Under the pieces are notes generated by a model. It saw only the letters and a list, made by a program, of their open reading frames with translations, had not been told where the DNA came from and did no database searches. Positions 5,586 to 12,334 of a DNA stretch of 18,428 bases are shown one piece after another. The DNA lies in NCBI GenBank assembly GCA_900546215.1, contig URCD01000045.1:1-18428 (forward strand). Reading direction: 5' to 3'. The position numbers were made by a program, and so were the translations under genes. The stretch is from an uncultured Eubacteriales bacterium. Lineage in GTDB: Bacteria > Bacillota > Clostridia > Lachnospirales > Anaerotignaceae. Numbering within the stretch: position 1 is the first letter of the stretch; the number at the start of each line of letters is the position of its first letter.

Positions 5586-8291
5586 ATGAGCTATTATTTG
5601 AGAGAATTAATCGAGCTGCGCAGGGAATTTATGGAGGCCTATAATTCGCGCAGGCTTGCCGACGCTATGGAGCGCGGCGGAAGAATTATAGATTTATATA
5701 AGGAAAACAACGCCGGAGGCTCGGAGGCGTATGCGGAGGATATAAATAACCTTGCCGTAGTATATGACGACGTCCATATAAATGACAGGGCCAAGGAGCT
5801 TTACCGTGAGGCGGCGAAAATTAGAAGGGATCTTCTTGGCGAGCACAGCACGCAGTATCTTGAGACAATGACCAATTTGGGCGTGCTTTTAAGCGGAATG
5901 GGAGAATATGCCGAGGCCGAGGAAATTCTCAAAATGGTTAAAAACCATACCGAGGAAAACGAGGGCTCTAACAGCAGTGAATTTGTGGACTGCCTTTATA
6001 ACCTTGGCAATATGTACGCGGACAGCGAGAAATATAATGAGTCTATAGAAACCCTGAGCTTGGCTATGGACTGCGCCAAGCGGGTGCCAAACTACGAGCT
6101 GGAGGATTTCCTCGACATACATGTAAGCCTTGCCGATGTCTGCAGAAAAAGCGGAAACTACAGAAGGGCAAGGGAGGAATACGATAAGGCGCTTAAAATT
6201 TCGTCGAGAATAGACGATGAGGACAGCTATTTTAAAATGACCTACTTCCTTAACGCAGCTCTAGTATACCAGCAGGCGGAGCTTTATCCTCAGGCAGCCG
6301 AAATTTATGAAAAGGCGCTTGAAATAAGAGAGAGACTGATGGACACAAAGCACCTGGACTTTATTTCGGTGCTTAACAATCTTGCCATAATATATAACAG
6401 GGACGGACAGTATCAAAAGGCCGTTAAGGTGCATGAGAGGGTGCTTTCACTGGTGGAGTCCATGCTTGGCAGGGACCATGTTTTCTATGCCGATGTAATT
6501 ACAAGCCTCGGTGTGGATTACTGCGTAATGGGGGATTTTGATAAGTCATTAAAATACCATAACGACGCCCTTGAGATGAAAAAAAGGGTTGTCGGCGAAA
6601 AGCATCCACATTATGTTCTTACGCTTACAAGCCTTGCCGATGTTTATGAGAAAATGGAGAAGTATGACAGGGCCATTGAAATCCAAAATACGGCGCTTGA
6701 GCTTAATAGGGAATGCGCCGGAGAGGTAAACGACCAGGTTTCGGAGTCGCTTGTCAGTCTTGGAAGGCTGTATATGAAAAAGGGCGATATTGTAAAGGCC
6801 CAGGGCTTTTTCATGCAGGCCCTTATAATGAATAAGGAAATAATCGTTAAGGAAGGCGTGCGCATAAAGGGCTATGCCAAGAATATAAGGCTTATGGCCG
6901 AGACCTGCTGTATCAGGGAAGACGCGGAGAAAACCGAGCAGTTCTGCGAAAGCCTGTTAAGCTACAGGAAATCCATATACGGCGACAGGCATCCTAAGTA
7001 CGCAAGGGCGCTTTACGACTGCGCGGAGCTTTTGATTAGGCTTGGCCTGTATGCTAAAGCCGATGGGTATTTGGAGCAGGCGGCCGACATAGCGGAGACA
7101 ATGCTGGGAAGCGACACGCTTTTGTGCCGCCAGTGCGTTTATATGCAGTGCAGGGCGCTCTTTGGCAAAAAGGAATATACGAAGGCGTCGGATAAGCTTA
7201 AAAAGGCGGCGTCGCTTTTCAAAAAATATCATAAGGATGAAAATGAGCTCATAAGGATAATGTTCCTTCAGGCCAGAACCCAGTATATACTGGGCTTTCC
7301 TAAAAAGGCCGAGGAAATTATATTCCGCGCGGAGGGAATGGCCTCAAGAAATTCTGAAATAAACTGCATGGCAGAGGAAAAAACGTGGTACGCACAGGAG
7401 CTGGAAAACTGCGGTGAGCATCAGAAGGCCGCTGAAATGCTGGAGGAAATTTATCCTGAGGCAGATAAATCAGACAAAAAAACAATGTATAAGCTTCTAA
7501 GTACGCTGTCAAAGGCGCTGTGCTCCTGCGGAAGCTGCAGGGCCGCCGCGAAAAGGGCGGAGGAGGCCGAAAAATATACAGCCTCCGATGCGGAAAAAAC
7601 GGAAATAAAAATTATTCTGGCCAAGGCGTTAATTAAGTCAGGAGAATATGAGAAAGCGGAGGAAATACTCTGCCAGGCCCTTGAATTTATTTCAAAGGAC
7701 ACGGATAGCTTTGTCAAAAATGCTTCGCTTGTTTACTGCCTTCTGGGCGAGGCCTGCGCGCTGGGCGGAAAGGATAAAAAAGCCCTTGAGTACTTTGAAA
7801 GCGGGCTGTCCGAGGCAAAGGCCAGACAAAACCTGCCAACTGAGGAATACTGTGCGTTTTTGACAACAGCCTCGGATACGGCCAAAAAGCTTGGCTCCTA
7901 CTCCAAGGCCACGGAATATCTCAGCGAGCACGCTCTTATTGTAAGACGTGATTTGGGCGAGACAATAGATTTTGCGGATATACTGATGAAGGCGGCGCAG
8001 CTCTATCTTTTGCAGGACAGGTATGACGATGCCGTTACAATGCTGGATAAGTCTGCTGAGATATACGGCGAGTTTTACGGGCACGGCTCCGATAAATATA
8101 TCGACACTATTTATGAGGCCTGCGCCGCGCTCAAAAAGGGCGGCAAAAGCGAGGAGCTTTCTCAACGGCTTGAAAAAATGGAGGACTTCGGACAGAGGGA
8201 AAAGGATTTTTCCGATCTTCTTAAGTCGGCCTATAAATCCTCCGGGGCCATAGGCAAGCTGGTAAAGCTGAAATTCGGAAAAAATAAATAA
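5586..8291 (+). CDS. Large tetratricopeptide-repeat protein, function unknown
   Basis: 901 residues made almost entirely of TPR units, with no signal peptide or membrane segment, so probably cytosolic. The ATG at 5586 follows GGAGG (5574-5578). The first half (about 40-450) has 42-residue kinesin-light-chain-type TPRs; examples are NNLAVVYDDVHINDRAKELY, NNLAIIYNRDGQYQKAVKVH and TSLADVYEKMEKYDRAIEI, with GEKHPHY-like linkers near 337 and GDRHPKY near 466. The second half has more divergent, cysteine-richer repeats, and it ends in a basic tail (KLVKLKFGKNK). TPR arrays bind peptides or partner proteins; no catalytic domain is visible, so the partner is unknown. It has its own predicted promoter and is followed by the L21 promoter, so it appears monocistronic. 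Composition matches the host genes around it. Confidence 0.85.
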   Translation: MSYYLRELIELRREFMEAYNSRRLADAMERGGRIIDLYKENNAGGSEAYAEDINNLAVVYDDVHINDRAKELYREAAKIRRDLLGEHSTQYLETMTNLGVLLSGMGEYAEAEEILKMVKNHTEENEGSNSSEFVDCLYNLGNMYADSEKYNESIETLSLAMDCAKRVPNYELEDFLDIHVSLADVCRKSGNYRRAREEYDKALKISSRIDDEDSYFKMTYFLNAALVYQQAELYPQAAEIYEKALEIRERLMDTKHLDFISVLNNLAIIYNRDGQYQKAVKVHERVLSLVESMLGRDHVFYADVITSLGVDYCVMGDFDKSLKYHNDALEMKKRVVGEKHPHYVLTLTSLADVYEKMEKYDRAIEIQNTALELNRECAGEVNDQVSESLVSLGRLYMKKGDIVKAQGFFMQALIMNKEIIVKEGVRIKGYAKNIRLMAETCCIREDAEKTEQFCESLLSYRKSIYGDRHPKYARALYDCAELLIRLGLYAKADGYLEQAADIAETMLGSDTLLCRQCVYMQCRALFGKKEYTKASDKLKKAASLFKKYHKDENELIRIMFLQARTQYILGFPKKAEEIIFRAEGMASRNSEINCMAEEKTWYAQELENCGEHQKAAEMLEEIYPEADKSDKKTMYKLLSTLSKALCSCGSCRAAAKRAEEAEKYTASDAEKTEIKIILAKALIKSGEYEKAEEILCQALEFISKDTDSFVKNASLVYCLLGEACALGGKDKKALEYFESGLSEAKARQNLPTEEYCAFLTTASDTAKKLGSYSKATEYLSEHALIVRRDLGETIDFADILMKAAQLYLLQDRYDDAVTMLDKSAEIYGEFYGHGSDKYIDTIYEACAALKKGGKSEELSQRLEKMEDFGQREKDFSDLLKSAYKSSGAIGKLVKLKFGKNK

Positions 8292-8302
8292 AACGTTTTA
8301 TT
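8287..8302. repeat. 16-bp perfect palindrome at the TPR stop and rplU promoter
   Basis: AATAAAACGTTTTATT is fully self-complementary. It includes the stop codon of the TPR gene and runs into the first two bases of the rplU -35 box. It could be a weak terminator, a protein-binding site, or chance in an AT-rich spot. Confidence 0.5.
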
Positions 8303-8329
8303 GACACGATAAGGCAACTGTGCTATCAT
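8301..8329 (+). promoter_or_regulatory. Strong promoter of rplU-prp-rpmA
   Basis: A perfect TTGACA (8301-8306) and TATCAT (8324-8329) are separated by 17 bp, with an extended -10 TG at 8321-8322. This is one of the best promoters in the window, as expected for ribosomal protein genes. The transcript would begin near 8336. Confidence 0.82.
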
Positions 8330-8335
8330 AATTAA

Positions 8336-8421
8336 GTGTGTTCAGCCGCTCGGAGAGGTTTGAAATTCGGACAAGGGTCCGGATACCGAATTCGGCGAGT
8401 AAATTGCGAGGAGGTGTATAT
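8336..8421 (+). ncRNA. Structured 5' leader of rplU (candidate L21 leader)
   Basis: The 86-base leader can fold: an outer CTCG (8349-8352) pairs with CGAG (8396-8399), and an inner AATTCGG (8364-8370) pairs with CCGAATT (8386-8392). The ribosome binding site GAGGAGGTG follows the fold. Firmicute rplU mRNAs are known to carry a conserved L21 leader motif thought to give autogenous control. Placement and fold suggest this is one, but I cannot test it against the family model. An in-frame GTG at 8338 would read through the leader and is not the gene start. Confidence 0.6.
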
Positions 8422-8733
8422 ATGTACGCAATTATCGAGACAGGTGGAAAACAGTACAAGGTATCAGAGGGTGACGTAATTAAAGTTGAAAAGCTTGCTG
8501 CTGAGGCAGGTACAGCTTATGCTTTTGATAAAGTACTTGTTGTTTCAGGTGACAACGGTGTTTCCGTAGGCGCTCCCTATGTGGCAGGCGCTAAGGTAGG
8601 CGCAACTGTTATCGGCGATGGTAAAGCTAAAAAGGTTATAATTTATAAGTATAAATCCAAAAAAGGCTTCCATAAGAAAAAAGGCCACAGACAGCCCTAC
8701 ACAATGCTTAAGATTGACTCAATCGCTCTTTAA
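8422..8733 (+). CDS. rplU: 50S ribosomal protein L21
   Basis: 103 residues, the standard length for bL21, which binds 23S rRNA in the large subunit. It begins MYAIIETGGKQYKV and ends in the basic, RNA-binding GFHKKKGHRQPYTMLKIDSI region, both family signatures. The start is ATG 8422 with GAGGAGGTG just upstream. Codon choice differs from neighbours (more GTA, GCT and GGT codons), as usual for a highly expressed gene. It heads the rplU-prp-rpmA operon, which is conserved across Firmicutes. Confidence 0.98.
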   Translation: MYAIIETGGKQYKVSEGDVIKVEKLAAEAGTAYAFDKVLVVSGDNGVSVGAPYVAGAKVGATVIGDGKAKKVIIYKYKSKKGFHKKKGHRQPYTMLKIDSIAL

Positions 8734-8738
8734 TTATT

Positions 8739-9080
8739 ATGATTCGCGTGAATGTATTTCGTAATAAATCAGGAGATATTTACGGGTTCCGCCTAAAGGG
8801 ACACGCGGATTTCGCCGAGGAGGGAAGCGATATCGTCTGCTCCGCGGTTTCGGTGCTTACGATAAATACGATAAACTGTATTGAGCTTTTTACCGGTGAA
8901 AAATTTCAGTGTGATACCGATGAGAAAAAGGGCGGTTACCTTAGCCTTAATCTTCCCGATGTAAGGGAAGGCAGGGCAGACCATGACGCTCAGCTGCTTT
9001 TAAAGGCAATGCTTAACGGATTGGGCGATATTGAAAAAGAATATGGCTTCTATATATCGATAAACGAGGAGGTGCACTAA
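8739..9080 (+). CDS. prp: Ribosomal-processing cysteine protease Prp
   Basis: 113 residues of the YsxB/Prp family. Prp removes the N-terminal extension of ribosomal protein L27 in Firmicutes and relatives, a step needed for working ribosomes. The catalytic pair is visible: His22 in KGHADFA and Cys34 in DIVCSAVSVL. It lies between rplU and rpmA, its usual place, beside its substrate gene. No convincing ribosome binding site precedes ATG 8739, and the rplU stop is only five bases away, so translation is probably coupled to rplU. The last bases of the gene carry the ribosome binding site of rpmA. Confidence 0.95.
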   Translation: MIRVNVFRNKSGDIYGFRLKGHADFAEEGSDIVCSAVSVLTINTINCIELFTGEKFQCDTDEKKGGYLSLNLPDVREGRADHDAQLLLKAMLNGLGDIEKEYGFYISINEEVH

Positions 9081-9081
9081 T

Positions 9082-9381
9082 ATGTTAAAATTAAACCTTC
9101 AGCTTTTCGCTCATAAAAAAGGTATGGGTTCTACAAAGAACGGCCGTGACTCTAAGTCAAAAAGACTTGGCGCAAAACGCGCTGACGGACAGATTGTAAG
9201 AGCCGGAAATATCTTATATACACAGAGGGGTACAAAAATCCATCCCGGCAATAACGTAGGCATCGGCGGCAATGATTCGCTTTTTGCTCTTGTTGACGGA
9301 CGTGTAAAATACGAAAGAAAAGGCAGAGACAAAAAACAGGTTTCTGTTTATCCCGTAGAAATAGTGGAAATCGCAGAATAA
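9082..9381 (+). CDS. rpmA: 50S ribosomal protein L27 with cleavable N-terminal extension
   Basis: bL27 reaches into the peptidyl transferase centre of the large subunit. The protein starts MLKLNLQLFAHKKGMGSTKN. Residues 1-9, ending LQLF, match the Firmicute extension cut by Prp between Phe9 and Ala10, leaving the conserved AHKKG terminus. The rest is a typical L27 (NGRDSKSKRLGAKRADG; RQRGTKIHPG-like segment reading TQRGTKIHPG). The 99-residue precursor has the expected length. GAGGAGGTG at 9066-9074 is a strong ribosome binding site inside the end of prp. A strong terminator follows. Confidence 0.98.
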   Translation: MLKLNLQLFAHKKGMGSTKNGRDSKSKRLGAKRADGQIVRAGNILYTQRGTKIHPGNNVGIGGNDSLFALVDGRVKYERKGRDKKQVSVYPVEIVEIAE

Positions 9382-9389
9382 ACAAGCTT

Positions 9390-9430
9390 GAAGGTTTCAA
9401 ATGGCGTCATTTGAAACCTTCTTTTGTCTT
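9390..9430 (+). terminator. Rho-independent terminator of rplU-prp-rpmA
   Basis: A perfect 14-bp stem, GAAGGTTTCAAATG (9390-9403) with CATTTGAAACCTTC (9408-9421), has a four-base loop and is followed by TTTTGTCTT. It lies nine bases after rpmA. Confidence 0.92.
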
Positions 9431-9554
9431 AAGCTGACCAAAATCAGTTAAAGGCTGACTAATTTCGGTGAACTTATGGCATATTAAAATTGTTGCTGGG
9501 GAAGCTATTTTTAACAGGTACTTTTTGATAAAAAGCAGTAATGAGGTGAAATTA
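9431..9554 (+). other. obg leader region, no clear promoter
   Basis: This spacer separates the rpmA terminator from obg. It contains an imperfect direct repeat (GCTGACCAAAATC and GCTGACTAATTTC, about 20 bases apart). I could not find a good -35/-10 pair. The only firm signal is GAGGTG (9542-9547) before the obg start. Either obg has a weak promoter here or it depends on read-through from rpmA. Confidence 0.4.
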
Positions 9555-10832
9555 ATGTTTGTAGACAGAGTCAAAATCCATATAAAGGGCGGCGACGGCG
9601 GAAACGGCTGCGTGTCATTTTACAGGGCTAAATATATTACTCACGGCGGTCCTGACGGCGGCGACGGCGGCAAGGGCGGAAGCATTATTTTTGTCGGTGA
9701 CGAAAATATGAATACCCTTATGGATTTCAGGTATAAAAGAATGTACAAGGCAGAGCCGGGACAGGACGGCGGCAAGAGAAACCGTTTCGGAAAGGACGGG
9801 GAAAGCCTTGTTATTAAGGTCCCCAAGGGAACGGTTGTCAGGGAGGCCTCCACAAATAAAATTATGGCCGACATAACACAGGACGGCGAGGAAAAGGTTA
9901 TTATAAAGGGCGGCAGAGGCGGCAGAGGAAACCAGCACTTTGCCACACCCACAAGGCAGGCGCCAAGATATGCCGAAATGGGGCAGAAGTCCAAGGAATA
10001 TGACGTTATACTTGAGCTTAAGCTTATAGCCGACGTTGGGCTTATCGGCTTCCCTAACGTAGGAAAGTCAACCTTCCTTTCAATGGTTACTAACGCTAAC
10101 CCAAAGATTGCCAACTACCACTTTACAACGCTTTCGCCAAATCTCGGCGTGGTGCAGATGAATGACGGGGACGACTTTGTTCTTGCCGATATTCCTGGTA
10201 TTGTGGAGGGCGCCAGCGAGGGCGTGGGCCTTGGAATCGAGTTCCTTCGTCATGTTGAGAGGACAAAGGCGTTTATTCATGTGGTTGACGCCGCCGCGAT
10301 AGAGGGCGACGACCCGGTTGTAAACGTGCATAAAATAAATGATGAGCTTTTTAAATATAATCCCGAGCTTATGAAGCGCCCCCAGGTTATAGCGGCCAAT
10401 AAGACGGATATTCCCGGAGCGGAGGAAAATGTCGAGAGGCTTAAGGCTGAATTTGAGAAGGACGGAATTAAGGTAATACCGATTTCTGCCGCCACAAACA
10501 GGGGCCTTGCGGACGTAATAGACGAGATAGGCAAGATCCTCAAAAATTATCCTGAGGATATAGTTTTCGAGGAAGAATACGATGAATTTGACGATATTTC
10601 CGACGGAAACGAGCCTTTTGAAATTCAGGTATACGATGGAAACTATTATGTTGTTACCGGCGTTGGCGTTGAAAAGATGATAGGCTATACCAACCTTGAC
10701 GCGGAAAAGGGCTTTGCCTTCTTCCAGAAATACCTTAGAGAGAGGGGCATAATAGAGGCCCTTGAGGAAAAGGGTATTAAAGAGGGAGACACTGTAAAAA
10801 TCTATGATTTAGAGTTCACCTATTATAAATAA
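9555..10832 (+). CDS. obg: GTPase Obg (CgtA)
   Basis: A 425-residue GTPase that binds the 50S subunit and takes part in ribosome assembly and stress signalling. The start is ATG 9555 (MFVDRVKIHIKGGDGGNG) after GAGGTG; an in-frame ATG at 9468 adds 29 residues unlike the family and is rejected. Domains in order: the glycine-rich OBG fold (1-158, with repeated GGDGG and GGRGGRGN), a G domain with P-loop GFPNVGKS (165-172), the switch region NYHFTTLSPNLGVV, DIPGIVEGA, NKTD and SAA, and a complete C-terminal OCT domain (about 345-425, FEIQVYDGNYYVVTG). A terminator follows at once, and the next gene is convergent. Confidence 0.98.
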   Translation: MFVDRVKIHIKGGDGGNGCVSFYRAKYITHGGPDGGDGGKGGSIIFVGDENMNTLMDFRYKRMYKAEPGQDGGKRNRFGKDGESLVIKVPKGTVVREASTNKIMADITQDGEEKVIIKGGRGGRGNQHFATPTRQAPRYAEMGQKSKEYDVILELKLIADVGLIGFPNVGKSTFLSMVTNANPKIANYHFTTLSPNLGVVQMNDGDDFVLADIPGIVEGASEGVGLGIEFLRHVERTKAFIHVVDAAAIEGDDPVVNVHKINDELFKYNPELMKRPQVIAANKTDIPGAEENVERLKAEFEKDGIKVIPISAATNRGLADVIDEIGKILKNYPEDIVFEEEYDEFDDISDGNEPFEIQVYDGNYYVVTGVGVEKMIGYTNLDAEKGFAFFQKYLRERGIIEALEEKGIKEGDTVKIYDLEFTYYK

Positions 10833-10837
10833 AAGTA

Positions 10838-10864
10838 AAAGCCCCTGTATCAGGGGCTTTTTTT
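10838..10864. terminator. Bidirectional terminator between obg and the SLOG-HTH gene
   Basis: AAAGCCCCTG (10838-10847) pairs with CAGGGGCTTT (10851-10860) around a three-base loop. T-rich flanks lie on both strands (TTTT at 10861-10864; TTTTACTTTTATTT read on the minus strand). It serves obg on the plus strand and the convergent minus-strand gene. The minus-strand gene's final codons and its TGA stop lie within the right arm and loop. Confidence 0.88.
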
Positions 10865-11680
10865 ATCCGCTATTGAGCTGATGATTAATTTTACGGCGGC
10901 CTTTTCCTTGGACGACAGCCTGTCATAGTCTATTTTAAGTTGTGTGGGAACGGTAGGCTCGCTTATTTGCGTGCTGCCAATGAGATAGTCCACTGATACC
11001 TCAAAATATTCCGCCAGCTTTATTAAATCGTTGATACATGGCTCTGCCCTTTGGTTTTCGTATTTTTCAATAATGTTTTTGCTGTAGCCGATGGCCTCTG
11101 ATAAGGCAGTCTGAGATACCTCAGCTCTTCTTCTTAAGGTTCTGAGCATGTAGGGAAAGTCTGACGGCTCCTGCATATCCTCTATAACGTGGGGGTCAAT
11201 AATTATTATCTCTTTTTTAAATTCCTCAGCACGCCTTACCTCCTGCGCCGTAGTGGATAATGGATAGGCGTGGTTGTCGCATACCGCGATTATAATATCT
11301 ATTCCCTGCCCGATAAAGCCTTTTTTCAACCCAAAGGCTATATTGGTTTTTTCCCGCATAATCATTTTAATTTCATCACACATTAACAGGACCTTCTCAA
11401 ATTCCAGCCTGTCCTTTTCCAGCAGGGATTTGGTCTGCTCAGGATATAATAATATGGCAGTTAAATACAAATGCGCAAACTCCGGCCTTGCTTTTAAATC
11501 CAGAATAATCTGCGCCGCCCATAAGCCCACGCCTCTGGACATGTCGGCATAGAATAATTCAATGCCGTTTTCAGCCTGCTTGATAAGCTCGTTTTTCACC
11601 AATTTTTTAATTTCGTCACATTTATTCGCGTCACCGAGCTTTTCCGGCTCGTGGCCTATACAGATACATGTTTTTTTCAT
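10850..11680 (-). CDS. YpsA/SLOG-like domain fused to an XRE helix-turn-helix: putative ligand-sensing repressor
   Basis: A 276-residue protein of two parts. Residues 3-163 resemble the YpsA (DUF1273) branch of the SLOG/Rossmann superfamily: CICIGHEPEKLGD, then ADMSRGVGLWAAQIILDLK, a long helical region ending in a KVLLMCDEIKMI strand, a GQGIDIIIAVCDN segment and a final EIIIIDP strand. Where YpsA proteins commonly have GVELWA, this has GVGLWA. Residues 177-235 are an XRE DNA-binding domain (LRTLRRRAEVSQTALSEAIG; YENQRAEPCINDLIKLAEYF; SVDYLIG). A charged helix (251-272) ends the protein. The start is placed at the ATG complementary to 11678-11680, seven bases after GAGGT; an upstream ATG at 11740 adds 20 unlike residues. 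SLOG domains often bind nucleotides, so a nucleotide-responsive repressor is plausible, but its ligand and targets are unknown. Confidence 0.8.
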   Translation of the reverse strand: MKKTCICIGHEPEKLGDANKCDEIKKLVKNELIKQAENGIELFYADMSRGVGLWAAQIILDLKARPEFAHLYLTAILLYPEQTKSLLEKDRLEFEKVLLMCDEIKMIMREKTNIAFGLKKGFIGQGIDIIIAVCDNHAYPLSTTAQEVRRAEEFKKEIIIIDPHVIEDMQEPSDFPYMLRTLRRRAEVSQTALSEAIGYSKNIIEKYENQRAEPCINDLIKLAEYFEVSVDYLIGSTQISEPTVPTQLKIDYDRLSSKEKAAVKLIISSIADKKSP

Positions 11681-11760
11681 ATGACCTACCTCTAAAATTA
11701 ATATACTTTTATCTTTTGCTATTAGGGTGTTTATGACCAATTTTGTTTATAACTTTTTTA

Positions 11761-11788
11761 TTAATATTACCGTATTCAATACAGTAAA
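11761..11788 (-). promoter_or_regulatory. Candidate promoter of the SLOG-HTH gene with a palindromic operator
   Basis: Read on the minus strand, TTTACT (11783-11788) and TATTAA (11761-11766) are 16 bp apart, each about 4/6 to consensus. The -35 box and spacer are covered by a 21-bp palindrome (11767-11787) built as TTAC-c-GTATT-c-AATAC-a-GTAA, with one mismatched position per arm. An operator placed there would suit autoregulation. Confidence 0.42.
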
Positions 11789-11937
11789 TTGAACAAAATA
11801 AGTGATGTGTTTAAAAATTGGAATTTAGAGAAATTTTACTTTTTAAACATTATATAAATAACTAAATACTTTTAAATAAATTGTATATTCTCAATAATAC
11901 ATTTTTTAAAAATGAATGTCAATAATTAATACTTCTT

Positions 11938-11973
11938 ATACATTGTATTAAATAGCCATACTCAAAGTATAAT
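11938..11973 (+). promoter_or_regulatory. Candidate promoter of the small XRE gene, overlapped by two palindromes
   Basis: A perfect -10 TATAAT lies at 11968-11973. The best -35 is TTGTAT (11943-11948), with a long 19-bp spacer. ATACA-T-TGTAT (11938-11948) covers the -35, and ATACT-CAA-AGTAT (11958-11970) runs into the -10. These are plausible operator sites for one of the two XRE proteins alongside. Confidence 0.45.
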
Positions 11974-11996
11974 TATCGTACTGGTAGGTGTTTTAG

Positions 11997-12332
11997 ATGA
12001 ATTCAAATGATATAGAAAAATTATTTTATAAACGACTAACTCAATTAAGAATACAGAAAGGTGTTTCTGCTAGGGATATGAGTCTAAGTCTTGGACAAAA
12101 TGAAAATTATATAAACTTAATTGAAAATAAACACAATTATCCATCTATGACAGGATTTTTTTATATATGTGAATATCTTGGAATAAGTCCAGAAGAATTT
12201 TTTAATGATAAGAATGAAAATCCATATAAGACAAATGAGTTATTGTCTATTGTTGAACTTTTAAATGAGGATGAAGTTGAACATATATCTAGTGTAATGA
12301 AAGATATAGTCAAGCGCTCTAAGGGGGATTAA
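11997..12332 (+). CDS. Small XRE-family transcriptional regulator
   Basis: 111 residues. An XRE/Cro-C1 helix-turn-helix spans about 9-68: FYKRLTQLRIQKGVSARDMS, SLGQNENYINLIENKHNYPS, then a YICEYLGISPEEFF helix that ends such domains. The remaining C-terminus (LLSIVELLNEDEVEHISSVMKDIV) is helical and may dimerise. The ATG at 11997 follows TAGGTG (11985-11990). The gene is rich in A/T and in AAA, ATA and TTA codons, unlike the surrounding housekeeping genes, which suggests separate ancestry. The next gene begins two bases after its stop, so the two form an operon. Its targets are unknown; self-control through the palindromes upstream is an inference. Confidence 0.85.
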   Translation: MNSNDIEKLFYKRLTQLRIQKGVSARDMSLSLGQNENYINLIENKHNYPSMTGFFYICEYLGISPEEFFNDKNENPYKTNELLSIVELLNEDEVEHISSVMKDIVKRSKGD

Positions 12333-12334
12333 TA

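Larger units (their letters stand above)
11681..11996. other. AT-rich divergent intergenic region with several inverted repeats
   Basis: A 316-base spacer between divergent regulator genes. It is far more AT-rich than the core genome here: in 11821-11880 only 7 of 60 bases are G or C. No gene is supported. It holds candidate promoters for both flanking genes and four GTAT/ATAC-type inverted repeats: 11767-11787, 11882-11901, 11938-11948 and 11958-11970. Confidence 0.7.

Noticed and set aside
7692..8165. 157-codon minus-strand frame inside the TPR gene
   Set aside because: The TPR pattern on the plus strand continues throughout; the minus frame shows no family features.
8338..8421. N-terminal extension of L21 from GTG 8338
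   Set aside because: The added residues are absent from the family, and a strong ribosome binding site directly precedes ATG 8422.
9468..9554. N-terminal extension of Obg from ATG 9468
   Set aside because: Obg proteins start at MFVDRV, and GAGGTG sits just before ATG 9555.
11274..11552. 92-codon plus-strand frame opposite the SLOG-HTH gene
   Set aside because: No ribosome binding site, and the opposite strand encodes a recognisable two-domain protein.
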